A DNA stretch of 64,000 bases from Poritiphilus sp965212595 (GTDB taxonomy: Bacteria > Bacteroidota > Bacteroidia > Flavobacteriales > Flavobacteriaceae), in contig CBDBVE010000008.1 of NCBI GenBank assembly GCA_965212595.1, forward strand, positions 1 through 64,000, read 5' to 3'. Made by a program: the position numbers and the translations under genes. Numbering within the stretch: position 1 is the first letter of the stretch; every line of letters begins with the position of its first letter. The notes beneath the pieces are model-generated. The model saw only the letters and a program-made list of their open reading frames with translations. It had not been told where the DNA came from and made no database searches. Of this stretch, positions 53,015-61,900 are shown piece after piece.

Positions 53015-54745
53015 ATGCGAAGATTTCTTCCGGTTTTAGAATGGTTACCGACTTATAAGAAGAATGATCTACCCAGAGATATCATAGCGGGTCTCACGGT
53101 GGGTATTGTGATTATTCCTCAAGCGATGGCTTATGCCATGTTAGCGGGATTGCCCGCACAATACGGACTATATGCAGCTTTGGTTCCTCTCTTAATTTAT
53201 CTTGTTTTAGGAACTTCAAGACAGCTCGCTATCGGTCCCGTCGCCCTTGATTCCCTTCTAGTAGCACTTGGTTTGGGAGCACTTTTTGCCAACGAACTCG
53301 AGGCATATATTGCAGGCGCCATTGTATTGGCGCTAATGGTTGGGCTAATTCAACTTCTGTTGGGGCTCTTTAGAATGGGGTTTCTTGTTAATTTTCTCTC
53401 CAAACCAGTAATTAGCGGATTTACCTCTGCTGCTGCCATAATCATTATTTTTAGTCAGCTAAAACACTTATTAGGCGTTACCATGGAGGGAAGTACAAAG
53501 TTCCATGAACTCTTCCTCAATGTAATCAATAAATTGCCCGAGAGTAACCTCTACAATTTTGTGATTGGCGGAGCCGCTATTCTATTGCTTGTGGTAATAA
53601 AAAGGTTGAGCCGTCGGATACCGGGAATTTTGATAGTTGTAGTGCTGGGGATTCTGGCAGTTTTTGCCTTTAATTTAGAAGGGTTGGGAATAAGTGTTGT
53701 TGGAGCGATCCCCGAAGGGCTACCTGCCTTTAAGATACCCGAGATCTCATTGGATTTACTGATAAAATTATGGCCCATTGCGCTTACCCTCGCCTTGGTA
53801 GGTTATCTTGAAGCTATTTCAATCTCTAAAAGCATTGCCGATAAAAACGATAAAGATACCATTGATGCCAACCAGGAACTGGTGGCTCTCGGGACCGCCA
53901 ACATTGCCGGTTCCTTTTTTCAATCTTATCCGGTTACCGGAGGTTTTTCAAGATCTGCAGTAAACTATGAATCAGGGGCTCAAACCAACCTTTCTGCACT
54001 TTTCTCGGTAGCTATGGTGGTGATCACTTTACTTTTTTTAACCCCCTTGTTTTATTTCTTGCCAAAAGCGATCCTCGCAAGCATTATTATTGTTGCCGTA
54101 TTTGGACTTATAGACTTGCGTTACGCCAGGGATTTGTGGATACACAGAAAGGACGAGTTTGCAGTTTTAGCATTGACATTCCTCCTGACCTTGTTATTGG
54201 GAATAACTCAGGGTATTCTAATAGGGATCTTATTTGCCTTATTATTAATGGTTTATCGTACGTCTAAGCCACATATTGCTATTTTAGGGAATATCAGAGG
54301 GTCTGATTACTACAAAAATGTAGATCGTTTTGATGACAGAGTTATTGTAAGAGAAGACCTGCTTATTCTTCGTTTCGATGCCCAGTTATACTTTGGCAAT
54401 GCCAATTACTTCAAGAAACAGCTATTTAAGTTTGTTGCCAGAAAGGGCAAAGGCCTTAAGGGGGTGATTTTAAATGCCGAAGCTATAAATTACATCGACG
54501 CCACCGCGGCTAATATGCTTATTAAACTTATTAAAGAAATTCACGAAAAAGAGATGATATTTTGCATTGCCGGGGCCATTGGTCCTACGCGCGATATCAT
54601 CTATAATAGCGGGATAATAGAAGAACTGGGTCAGGAATTCCTCTTCGTTGAAACTAAAGAAGCGGTAGCTTATTTTGATAACCCCGGTTCCGTTTCAATT
54701 ATCGGATCGCGCCTGGCATATCAAAATAAAGGAAAGCGTAACTAA
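53015..54745 (+). CDS. SulP-family anion transporter with STAS domain
   Basis: I use the ATG at 53015, giving 576 residues; an earlier frame start adds a polar leader. The sulfate-transporter signature PQAMAYAMLAGLPAQYG lies at about 38-54 and about 12 hydrophobic helices follow. The STAS domain is at about 445-560 (ILRFDAQLYFGNANYF, IDATAANMLI). SulP proteins move sulfate, bicarbonate or other anions, usually with H+ or Na+. The neighbours (Crp, MBL-rhodanese) suggest a sulfur role, but bicarbonate cannot be excluded. Confidence 0.92.
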   Translation: MRRFLPVLEWLPTYKKNDLPRDIIAGLTVGIVIIPQAMAYAMLAGLPAQYGLYAALVPLLIYLVLGTSRQLAIGPVALDSLLVALGLGALFANELEAYIAGAIVLALMVGLIQLLLGLFRMGFLVNFLSKPVISGFTSAAAIIIIFSQLKHLLGVTMEGSTKFHELFLNVINKLPESNLYNFVIGGAAILLLVVIKRLSRRIPGILIVVVLGILAVFAFNLEGLGISVVGAIPEGLPAFKIPEISLDLLIKLWPIALTLALVGYLEAISISKSIADKNDKDTIDANQELVALGTANIAGSFFQSYPVTGGFSRSAVNYESGAQTNLSALFSVAMVVITLLFLTPLFYFLPKAILASIIIVAVFGLIDLRYARDLWIHRKDEFAVLALTFLLTLLLGITQGILIGILFALLLMVYRTSKPHIAILGNIRGSDYYKNVDRFDDRVIVREDLLILRFDAQLYFGNANYFKKQLFKFVARKGKGLKGVILNAEAINYIDATAANMLIKLIKEIHEKEMIFCIAGAIGPTRDIIYNSGIIEELGQEFLFVETKEAVAYFDNPGSVSIIGSRLAYQNKGKRN

Positions 54746-54773
54746 GGTTACCTTAATCTAACAGAATAAGCCG

Positions 54774-54781
54774 TATTTTTG
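54774..54781 (+). promoter_or_regulatory. Candidate -7 box before the MBL-rhodanese gene
   Basis: TATTTTTG fits TAnnTTTG, 21 bases before the ATG at 54803. If used, the MBL-rhodanese gene has its own promoter inside the sulfur cluster. Confidence 0.45.
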
Positions 54782-54802
54782 ATACCGCAAAAGAGATGAA
54801 CT

Positions 54803-56212
54803 ATGAATATTGAACAAATATATACAGGATGCCTCGCTCAAGGGGCCTATTATATCGAAAGTAAAGGAGAAGTAGCAATTATTGATCCCTTGCGCGAAGT
54901 ATCGCCCTACCTGGAAAGAGCTCAAAAAGACGGTGCTGAGATCAAATATATATTCGAAACGCATTTTCATGCCGATTTCGTGAGTGGCCATGTTACCCTT
55001 GCCAAAGAAACCGGGGCTCCCATCATTTACGGTCCCAATGCTAACCCTTCGTTTGATGCTGTAATTGCGGAAGACGGACAGGAATTTAAGCTTGGTGATC
55101 TAACAATAAAAGTACTGCACACCCCTGGGCATACTATGGAGAGTACTACCTATCTGCTTCAGGACAAAAGTGGCAAAGACCACGCTATTTTTTCTGGAGA
55201 CACCTTGTTTTTAGGAGATGTGGGGAGACCAGATTTGGCCCAAAAGGCGGCTGATATGACCCAGGAAGAGCTTGCAGGGATCTTATACGATAGCCTTAGA
55301 CAAAAGATCATGCCTCTGGCCGATAGCGTTATAGTGTACCCCGCACATGGTGCCGGTTCTGCCTGTGGTAAGAATATGATGAAAGAAACGGTAGACTCCC
55401 TGGGCAACCAGAAAAAAGTGAATTACGCACTAAGGGTTGATATGACCAAGGACGAATTTGTAAAGGAAGTTACGGATGGCTTATTGCCGCCTCCAAAATA
55501 TTTTCCCCTGAATGTAAAGATGAATAAGGAAGGCTATGAAGACATCGATGAGGTGCTAGAAAGGGGCACCAGAGCTTTGTCTCCGGAAGACTTTGAAGCT
55601 GTAGCTAATGATACAGGTGCTTTAGTACTCGATGTAAGGCACCAGAATGATTTTGTAAGCGGTCACATACCACGCTCTATTTTCATAGGGCTTAATGGTG
55701 ATTTTGCGCCTTGGGTTGGGGCTTTGATAGCCGATGTAAAGCAACCTATTCTTTTGGTTGCCCCTAAAGGCAAGGAAGAAGAAACGGTTACCCGCCTTTC
55801 TAGAGTAGGTTTTGATCAAACCATGGGGTACTTAGACGGAGGATTTGAAGCCTGGCAGAGTTCAGGAAAAGACATAGATCGTATAGAGTCTGTGAAGGCT
55901 GAAGCCATGAAGGAGTCGCTAGCCGCCAAGGAGGCTCGCGTTTTTGATGTTAGGAGAGAGGGAGAATACCAGGCTGAACACCTGGTAGGAGCCATACATA
56001 CTCCACTTAGCTTTTTAAGCAATCATATGGCAGAGTTTCCTTCCCAGGACACCTTTTATGTACATTGCGCAGGAGGCTATCGCTCGGTCATAGCGGCTTC
56101 CATTCTTAAAAGCAGGGGTATTCATAACCTAATAGATGTGGCAGGAGGTTTCGGCGCTATGAAGTCGGCTGGGATGCCTTTAACCGATTATAGCTGCCCT
56201 ACATCAGGCTAA
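54803..56212 (+). CDS. Metallo-beta-lactamase fold hydrolase fused to two rhodanese domains
   Basis: This 469-residue cytosolic protein starts with an MBL domain (1-250): ETHFHADFVSGH at about 51-62, HTPGHT, FSGDTLF and VYPAHG, the metal set of ETHE1-like persulfide dioxygenases. The first rhodanese domain (about 265-355, VLDVRHQNDFVSGHIPRS) lacks the catalytic Cys: the active loop reads LLVAPKGKEEE. The second (about 370-465, FDVRREGEYQAEHL) has an intact loop FYVHCAGGYRS with Cys at about 420. The enzyme likely oxidises glutathione persulfide or handles sulfane sulfur. It lies in a unit with SulP and a Cys-containing Crp regulator. Confidence 0.9.
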   Translation: MNIEQIYTGCLAQGAYYIESKGEVAIIDPLREVSPYLERAQKDGAEIKYIFETHFHADFVSGHVTLAKETGAPIIYGPNANPSFDAVIAEDGQEFKLGDLTIKVLHTPGHTMESTTYLLQDKSGKDHAIFSGDTLFLGDVGRPDLAQKAADMTQEELAGILYDSLRQKIMPLADSVIVYPAHGAGSACGKNMMKETVDSLGNQKKVNYALRVDMTKDEFVKEVTDGLLPPPKYFPLNVKMNKEGYEDIDEVLERGTRALSPEDFEAVANDTGALVLDVRHQNDFVSGHIPRSIFIGLNGDFAPWVGALIADVKQPILLVAPKGKEEETVTRLSRVGFDQTMGYLDGGFEAWQSSGKDIDRIESVKAEAMKESLAAKEARVFDVRREGEYQAEHLVGAIHTPLSFLSNHMAEFPSQDTFYVHCAGGYRSVIAASILKSRGIHNLIDVAGGFGAMKSAGMPLTDYSCPTSG

Positions 56213-56330
56213 ACCGCACCCTTAAACCGCTTTTTGCTCTCAGCAGATACGATCAATTGCGCGCAATTGGTCTGGTCTTTAAATGTTAAAGAAATCACAA
56301 TTTTTTAACATTTCGCATTAAATTATTCCG

Positions 56331-56338
56331 TATCTTTA
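56331..56338 (+). promoter_or_regulatory. Possible -7 box (TATCTTTA) before a structured leader
   Basis: TATCTTTA is one mismatch from TAnnTTTG. It lies in the AT-rich 56300s, just before the G+C-richer stretch that starts near 56345. Confidence 0.35.
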
Positions 56339-56344
56339 GTAGGA

Positions 56345-56475
56345 AATGTTTGACATAGGTGGTATATGCCCAGAGTCGGTAGAATTGGCAAAGCCCTGCT
56401 CTCCACCTTGTACAGCCCCGAAACTTCCCCCGGTTTCAATTACCAAATCTAATTGGTGCCCGGCACCAAAAATAA
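56345..56475 (+). ncRNA. Possible structured RNA / leader before a mini membrane ORF
   Basis: This G+C-richer stretch has no protein-like frame. It can form AGGTGG (56357-56362) with CCACCT (56403-56408); GAAACT with GGTTTC around a C-rich loop TCCCCC (56420-56437); CAATTA with TAATTG around a seven-base loop (56437-56455); and TTGGTGC with GCACCAA around CCG (56453-56469). The last two share bases, so they exclude each other, as in a switch. The final hairpin ends seven bases before the next ATG. It has some tRNA-like words (AGAATTGGCAAAGCC, GGTTTCAATTACC) but no cloverleaf. I do not recognise a known class. Confidence 0.4.
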
Positions 56476-56577
56476 ATGGCCATGGACCTTTTTTCTCTAT
56501 ACACCGTTTTTGTGGCTTTTGTTTTTCTGCTATGGTTGGTATTCATTATCAGAATGTACAGGAAAATGAAAAAGTAG
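56476..56577 (+). CDS. 33-residue single-span membrane peptide
   Basis: The ATG at 56476 (a second in-frame ATG at 56482) opens MAMDLFSLYTVFVAFVFLL and continues to a stop at 56575-56577. One strongly hydrophobic helix (about 5-26) is followed by the basic tail RMYRKMKK, so the C-terminus should stay inside the cell. There is no homology I can name. Size and topology resemble small regulatory membrane peptides or type I toxins, but that is inference only. It lies right after a hairpin-forming leader and nine bases before the end of the convergent exonuclease gene. Confidence 0.5.
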   Translation: MAMDLFSLYTVFVAFVFLLWLVFIIRMYRKMKK

Positions 56578-56585
56578 TTAGTGAA

Positions 56586-57965
56586 TTAGCTGAATTCGTT
56601 CAGCTCTAAACTCAAGACGCCTTCAGGATGTTTTAACAAATAAGACCGGATCAGGCTTTGGGTTTCTGAAGTGTTTTTCTGAGGTGTTACAAATGCCAAT
56701 ACGTCTGCAGTTGAATTCAGCTTGGTTTCCTTTGGTATAAAACCATAGCCGTAATACGTTCCTTCGCGGATAAGGATCAAGGCATCTTCTTCTGTATTTC
56801 TACCTTTTTCCTTGATTATGTAGTCCTTGTGGTCCGAACTAATTTCCTCAATAGCATGTGCCACTTTTTCATTATAAACCTCTATGGCCTCCTTCTCCCT
56901 GCAAATACCATCACATTTTATCTTGTAATGATTGCAGTGTTTTACATTTTCCTGTAAGTGGCAATATTTAGGACAAAGCCCATAGGTTTCGCACAGTTGT
57001 CCTAAGTAAAGACGGGCCTCCGTAGTATTGGCGCAAGAGATAAGAGGTTGGGCAATCAGTTTTAATTTGTTGAAAGCCAAATGACGAATACCCCTTCTAT
57101 CCAGATAGGAGAAGATCCCATAGCGTTGAATAGTCCTTTTTTGAGCACGGTTGTATTTTGGAAACCGGTGTTTTATCTCTGCAGATTCCATGAGTAGCGC
57201 AACAATTTCACTTCCGCTAAGCTCGTAGGTGATATCTGCAGTTTCATTACAAAGTTGTACTTCTTTTGTAGCCTTGTCGTAAAAATGGCCTAGAACTCTT
57301 TTTTTAAGATTAATCGCCTTACCAACATAAATTACCTCTCCTTTTTTGTTTTTGAAGTAGTACACACCCGGGGCTTCCGGTATTTTTTGCAAAACAGACC
57401 TGGATAGGGCAGGAGGTAATGTGGCTTCTTGCGAGCGGGCGTTCAAAAACGTCTTAAATACCGCAGTGGCGCCATCAACATTGATTAGTTTTTGAAACAA
57501 CAAGGTTGTGGCCATAGCATCACCTCTGGCCCTGTGCCTATCTGTAAGCGGTATTTCGAGCGCGGAGCAGAGCTTCCCTAGACTATATGAATGATAGCCG
57601 GGAAAGAGTCGCCTTGAGAGGCGAACTGTGCAAAGTTTTTTTCTAACAAATTCCCGCCCCAGATCTTTGAACTCATTTTTGATAACATTGTAGTCAAAGT
57701 TAACGCTGTGAGCCACAAAAATGCTGCCCGCGGTGATTGCTTCAATTTTCGGAGCAATCTCGTCAATAGTCGGCGCGTTTTGCACCATATAACTGTCAAT
57801 TCCCGTAAGCCCTGTGATAAAGTAGGGAATATCGCATTGAGGGTTTACCAGCGAAGTAAACTCGTCAACAACGGTATCTCCATCGTACTTGAAGATGGAA
57901 ATTTCGGTAATTTTATTTCCCTTAATACCATTACCGGTGGTCTCTATGTCAACGATAGTGTACAG
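56586..57965 (-). CDS. DEDDh exonuclease fused to GIY-YIG nuclease (DnaQ-UvrC/Cho-like)
   Basis: The N-terminal DEDDh 3'-5' exonuclease (about 1-165) has the Exo I acids IVDIETTG, Exo II HSVNFDYNVIKNEF and Exo III HRARGDAMAT. A GIY-YIG domain follows (about 190-280, PGVYYFKNKKGEVIYVGK), then a Cys-rich region (LCPKYCHLQENVKHC, KCDGIC) as in UvrC/Cho relatives. Bifunctional proteins of this form are found across bacteria and are thought to act in repair. Homologues usually start M-Y-x-I-x-DIETTG; here the matching codon is CTG at 57965. The frame stays open to a TTG at 57992. No ATG is available, so the start is unusual. Confidence 0.87.
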   Translation of the reverse strand: MYTIVDIETTGNGIKGNKITEISIFKYDGDTVVDEFTSLVNPQCDIPYFITGLTGIDSYMVQNAPTIDEIAPKIEAITAGSIFVAHSVNFDYNVIKNEFKDLGREFVRKKLCTVRLSRRLFPGYHSYSLGKLCSALEIPLTDRHRARGDAMATTLLFQKLINVDGATAVFKTFLNARSQEATLPPALSRSVLQKIPEAPGVYYFKNKKGEVIYVGKAINLKKRVLGHFYDKATKEVQLCNETADITYELSGSEIVALLMESAEIKHRFPKYNRAQKRTIQRYGIFSYLDRRGIRHLAFNKLKLIAQPLISCANTTEARLYLGQLCETYGLCPKYCHLQENVKHCNHYKIKCDGICREKEAIEVYNEKVAHAIEEISSDHKDYIIKEKGRNTEEDALILIREGTYYGYGFIPKETKLNSTADVLAFVTPQKNTSETQSLIRSYLLKHPEGVLSLELNEFS

Positions 57966-58216
57966 CTGATACGATTTTGAAAGGAGAATCAAAATTAGTT
58001 GAAATTTTGGAAATCATATAGCTAGGCGAGCGATATCTCCAAAAAAGAAACCTGGTCTCATTAGCGTTTTGTAAGTTTTTGGAGTAGTGAATCAGAGTAA
58101 ATTTCTAATCTGCTTAAAGAAAAATATACCGATGGTAAAGAATTAATGACCATCTATACAATTTTTCAAAAGACCCAAAGTTGAAGGCCTTATCTTTAAT
58201 ATAAACGCCCCGCCTG

Positions 58217-58915
58217 ATGAACTATACTGCTGAAATAACAGAGATTGTCCATCCTTTGGTTGCCAAAAAACCTTCATTTCTTTCAAAGTTTTCCGAAATC
58301 ATAAAGGCATGTGAGCGCACTGAAAACTTGATAATCGTGATTTATCTCATCGAAGCAGGGGTTTTTCTTTATGGGAATACAGCTTTTAAGAAAATGGCCG
58401 GGAGGCGTTACGCTCAACTTCTGGAAAATGGCTGGGAGTTTTGGTTCAAACATATCGTACCCGAAGAGTACCGGCCAATTAAAAAAAGTATTTCTCGCTT
58501 TTTAAGCAGGCCTTTTTATCAAGACCATATCAGCCTAAAATATCATGTGCTGAACTGTTCGGAGGAAAAGGTCTATGTTAAACACGAAATTGCCTTAAAT
58601 CGCTTTGACAGTCTAACTCTAGCCATCAACTACTTCTATGATCTTTCTGGTAGGGAACAAATAGAGCGTTGTCTTAGAGCGGAGCAAAACGAATCTCCAG
58701 TCCTTGGGACGATTGAAAAGGTCAACAGTATTTCTCCGCGAGAAGAGCAGGTACTTAAGCTTATTGCGGATGGATATTCTTCTAAGCAGATTGCCGATCA
58801 ATTGTTCATCAGTAATCATACCGCCATTTCACACCGAAAGCATTTGATTGAAAAATTTCGCGTCAAAAACACCGCTCAGTTAATCAAGAAAGCCTCACAA
58901 ATTATGGATTTATAG
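58217..58915 (+). CDS. LuxR-type transcriptional regulator with PAS-like sensor domain
   Basis: This 232-residue cytosolic regulator has a C-terminal helix-turn-helix at about 168-228 (ISPREEQVLKLIADGYSSKQI, then FISNHTAISHRKHLIEKF). The N-terminal 150 residues read like a PAS-type sensor (LIEAGVFLYGNTAFKKMAG, HIVPEEYRPIKK), a combination common in Bacteroidota. No receiver domain is present, so it should respond to a bound ligand. The targets are unknown. A TATCTTTA box lies at 58191-58198. Confidence 0.88.
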   Translation: MNYTAEITEIVHPLVAKKPSFLSKFSEIIKACERTENLIIVIYLIEAGVFLYGNTAFKKMAGRRYAQLLENGWEFWFKHIVPEEYRPIKKSISRFLSRPFYQDHISLKYHVLNCSEEKVYVKHEIALNRFDSLTLAINYFYDLSGREQIERCLRAEQNESPVLGTIEKVNSISPREEQVLKLIADGYSSKQIADQLFISNHTAISHRKHLIEKFRVKNTAQLIKKASQIMDL

Positions 58916-58920
58916 AAAAA

Positions 58921-58943
58921 GACCTCTCCCATGCAGGAGAGGC
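58921..58943. terminator. Hairpin terminator between convergent genes
   Basis: CCTCTCC (58923-58929) pairs with GGAGAGG (58936-58942) around CATGCA. On the minus strand the stem is followed by TCTTTTTC, so it can end the giant-protein transcript; it also lies directly after the LuxR stop. Confidence 0.75.
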
Positions 58944-58969
58944 CTCATTTATTATCGGGTATCTCTATT

Positions 58970-61900
58970 TCAGCAAGAATCACAGCAGATATCCGGTACT
59001 CTTGTCAATGGTGACGTACGTAATATCCTATGATGTCCCAGGCGGTCGCTCAATGGACTTGGCTTGGGGGGTGCCGCTGCTGAAACAGTTTCTCCTCTTT
59101 TGCCATATTTTTTACTGTATTCCTTGGCAAAGTTTCCAATATCTTTTGAATCTACCAACCCTACCGCATTTTGAACTACAGAAGGTTTCTCTAATTCCGA
59201 AATATGATCGAAGATATTCTGAATTTGCGGTAATATCTCCACGACGACAGTACTTAGTGGTGAATCTTTAGGGAGACCACAGGCTGCCAGGAGTTGTCTT
59301 ATTTCCGCATTGCTCCAGACGGTGGTACCATATTTTGTTGATTTTTTGTTTTTATTAATACTGAGATCAACAAGCTTCAAAAAATTACCGGTAGGTGTGA
59401 TGGAGGCCTGTCCTTTTAAGGTTTTCTGAGTGATGTTATTGAGCAATTTTAGTTGGCCTTCTGAATATTTTTCGAAGACATTCACTTCTTTTTCGGTTTC
59501 TACCTGAACCCTCCAATCGAGAGGCCTATCGTCTAACAAAACATTGCGGTAGTCCTTATTATCGGCCTGTTTTACCTGAGCATAAAGAAGGGCCCAAAGC
59601 TCTGTTCTAGGAGGATCAGCGGTCACATTTTTACCTTGATGTACGGCAACCGCATAAGGTGCAGTTACCCACAACTTGTCTTCATCCCTATTAGGCATAC
59701 AATTTAGGCCCGGAGCAGGGTGCTGAATTCCGTTAGACTTTAGACGTCTACCAAAGCGGCCTTGAGCCGTAGTCCAGACTTTTTCTGCGGCATCTTCCGG
59801 GTTTTCTGGTGGTCGTTCAAAATGGCCCACTCTAAATTCATAAGTAAAAAAACCAAACATTTCGTCGCTATTGGCGTGTAACCCGGGAGGCATGGGCAAT
59901 AGATAGTGTACCTCACTATTCGCGCTTTTGATCATTGGCTGCATGGCGTTAAGGCCTGCAAGATCATTTGAAGAGGCTGGCGATATCACACGCATGAGTT
60001 CCGGATCGATCGGCAATTCCGGTTCTTCCGGAGCAATAAAGAGCGAAGGGTGGTTATTGCTGATAAGTTGATCTGGCGTATTGACCAGCACCCTGGCAAA
60101 ATAGGTGTCTTGAGGATCCTGAATAGGGGCATCAAACTCAACCCAAAGGAAGCGTTTCCGAGATTCCGAGCTACTGTACTTTTCATCTCTCTGATAGGGT
60201 GAGAGTGCCAGGCCGGCCGATGCAATTTTAGGGATTTGAGCAGGGGGCGTGGTGATGGGTAGCGTCATTGAAAGCCCTATCGGCTCATCGCTCTGTGCGG
60301 CATGCTCTGCCTTAAATTGGGGTTCAAAAGTATAACTTACATCTATAGTGTCCGGAAAGGCAGGGGCATTTCCCTGAGGTTCTTTCTTAGGTTCTATGGC
60401 ATCAATAAAAAGTAGTCGTGTAGAATTACGCTGTGGGCCGTCTAAAGCCTCAAAGCTTGCGGTTCGGATCATTTTAATGCGCCCCACTTCAGCATCTACA
60501 GCCTCTGGTTGTTCAGCATAGGTAAAGCCATGAGTGCGTTTTACAATAAAACTATCCGTTTCAAGGGCATCCCACATCCAGTCTCTATCAATTTCCAGGC
60601 TGAGGCAACATAACCAATGATTCATAAGGTCACCTTTAGAAGCCAAGGTAAGCGAAGAGCCATCAGGTGCCAAAGTATGCCTGATTCGGCTTGAACAACC
60701 AAAGACAATACGTTTTCCTTTACCTGCATTTAGAGTAAGTCCGGAATTTTCGAGCTGAAGTCGCTCTGCAAATTGCTGTACGTTGGAAAGCGAAGTAAAG
60801 TTTTGTTTCCCGAGAAGGAAAGTGGTCAATTTTCCATCAAAAGCCGGTTGTAAATCCGGGCGCATAAAAATCCCTTGCAATTCGGGAACACCGGGCGTTT
60901 GAACCAATAAGCTGGTCTCATCATCAGAAGGCTTATAAAGTTTCATGGTAAATGCCTCTCCGTAACGCACGTCAAGACTTTTGTTTGCCTCGTCAATAAC
61001 GCCATAATAGGCCCCGGTCTCATTTTCGGTTTCTTTGTCTTCACATACTGCACGGATGGTCAATCTTGCTTCTCGTGCTGTAGGCAAAACCAGTTCTGAA
61101 AGGTTGTCAATGTCGTCCGTTAGTCCTAGATCCTCAACCAAACTTAATTCAATACCGGTATTGAGGACTTTATCGGTTCCCTGAATGTCTACGTAATTGA
61201 TGGGAATATTTAAAACGGCTTCGTAGTTGTCCTCGTTTCCACCGAGATCAGGAAATGACCGTTTCGTGGTATAGAGGTGTACGTAGTCTTCTTTGCCGTT
61301 TACACTATCCAGCTTGTCTAACTTTAGAGAGGCAATTTCTACGGTAATTTCAATGGCATTGACATCCGGGTCGGCAATACCCAATCCCACACGGTGTTCT
61401 GCATTGCTAAGATCGGTTTGCAAGCCTAAGTTCGATTGGTTCATCAAACGCTGAATAGGGTCGCTATATTTTCCGGTGTAGACCACGGCAGGATAACTCA
61501 GTTTGGGCCTGCGAATATTGAGTTCAGTAAGCTCTGAAGGCCCATCTTTGCTTAAAATCGGATGCTTGACCGTATCATCATCGGTTTGCAGTGCCTCAAG
61601 TTCTTGTATCCTGGGTTGGATCGGATTTACAAATCTTTTGAACGCACAAGTTGCGATATCCGAGGGTGTTTCATTTAACGGATTGAGGTCGATGTTGGGT
61701 GAGCCACCACTGATATCCTGCATTCTAACCCTAAATTGATAGCTATTTCCATATCGTAGCAATGTGTTCACAGCTCCCGCATTGTACATCTGATTTAACT
61801 GGTTTTGAGCCGGTCCTGTAACTCCGGTTCCGGTGGTCAATTGGTTCCCGTCCTTGTCTAAAACCGGATTCCCGTCTTCATCAGTCAGTAATACTCCTTC

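Noticed and set aside
56369..56472. tRNA-like sequence (AGAATTGGCAAAGCC and GGTTTCAATTACC)
   Set aside because: No seven-base acceptor stem with a matching 3' strand, no proper D stem or anticodon loop; called a structured leader instead.
56346..56609. 87-codon frame across the structured leader
   Set aside because: Composition is Pro/Cys-rich and not protein-like, and it overlaps the hairpins and the better 33-codon ORF in another frame.
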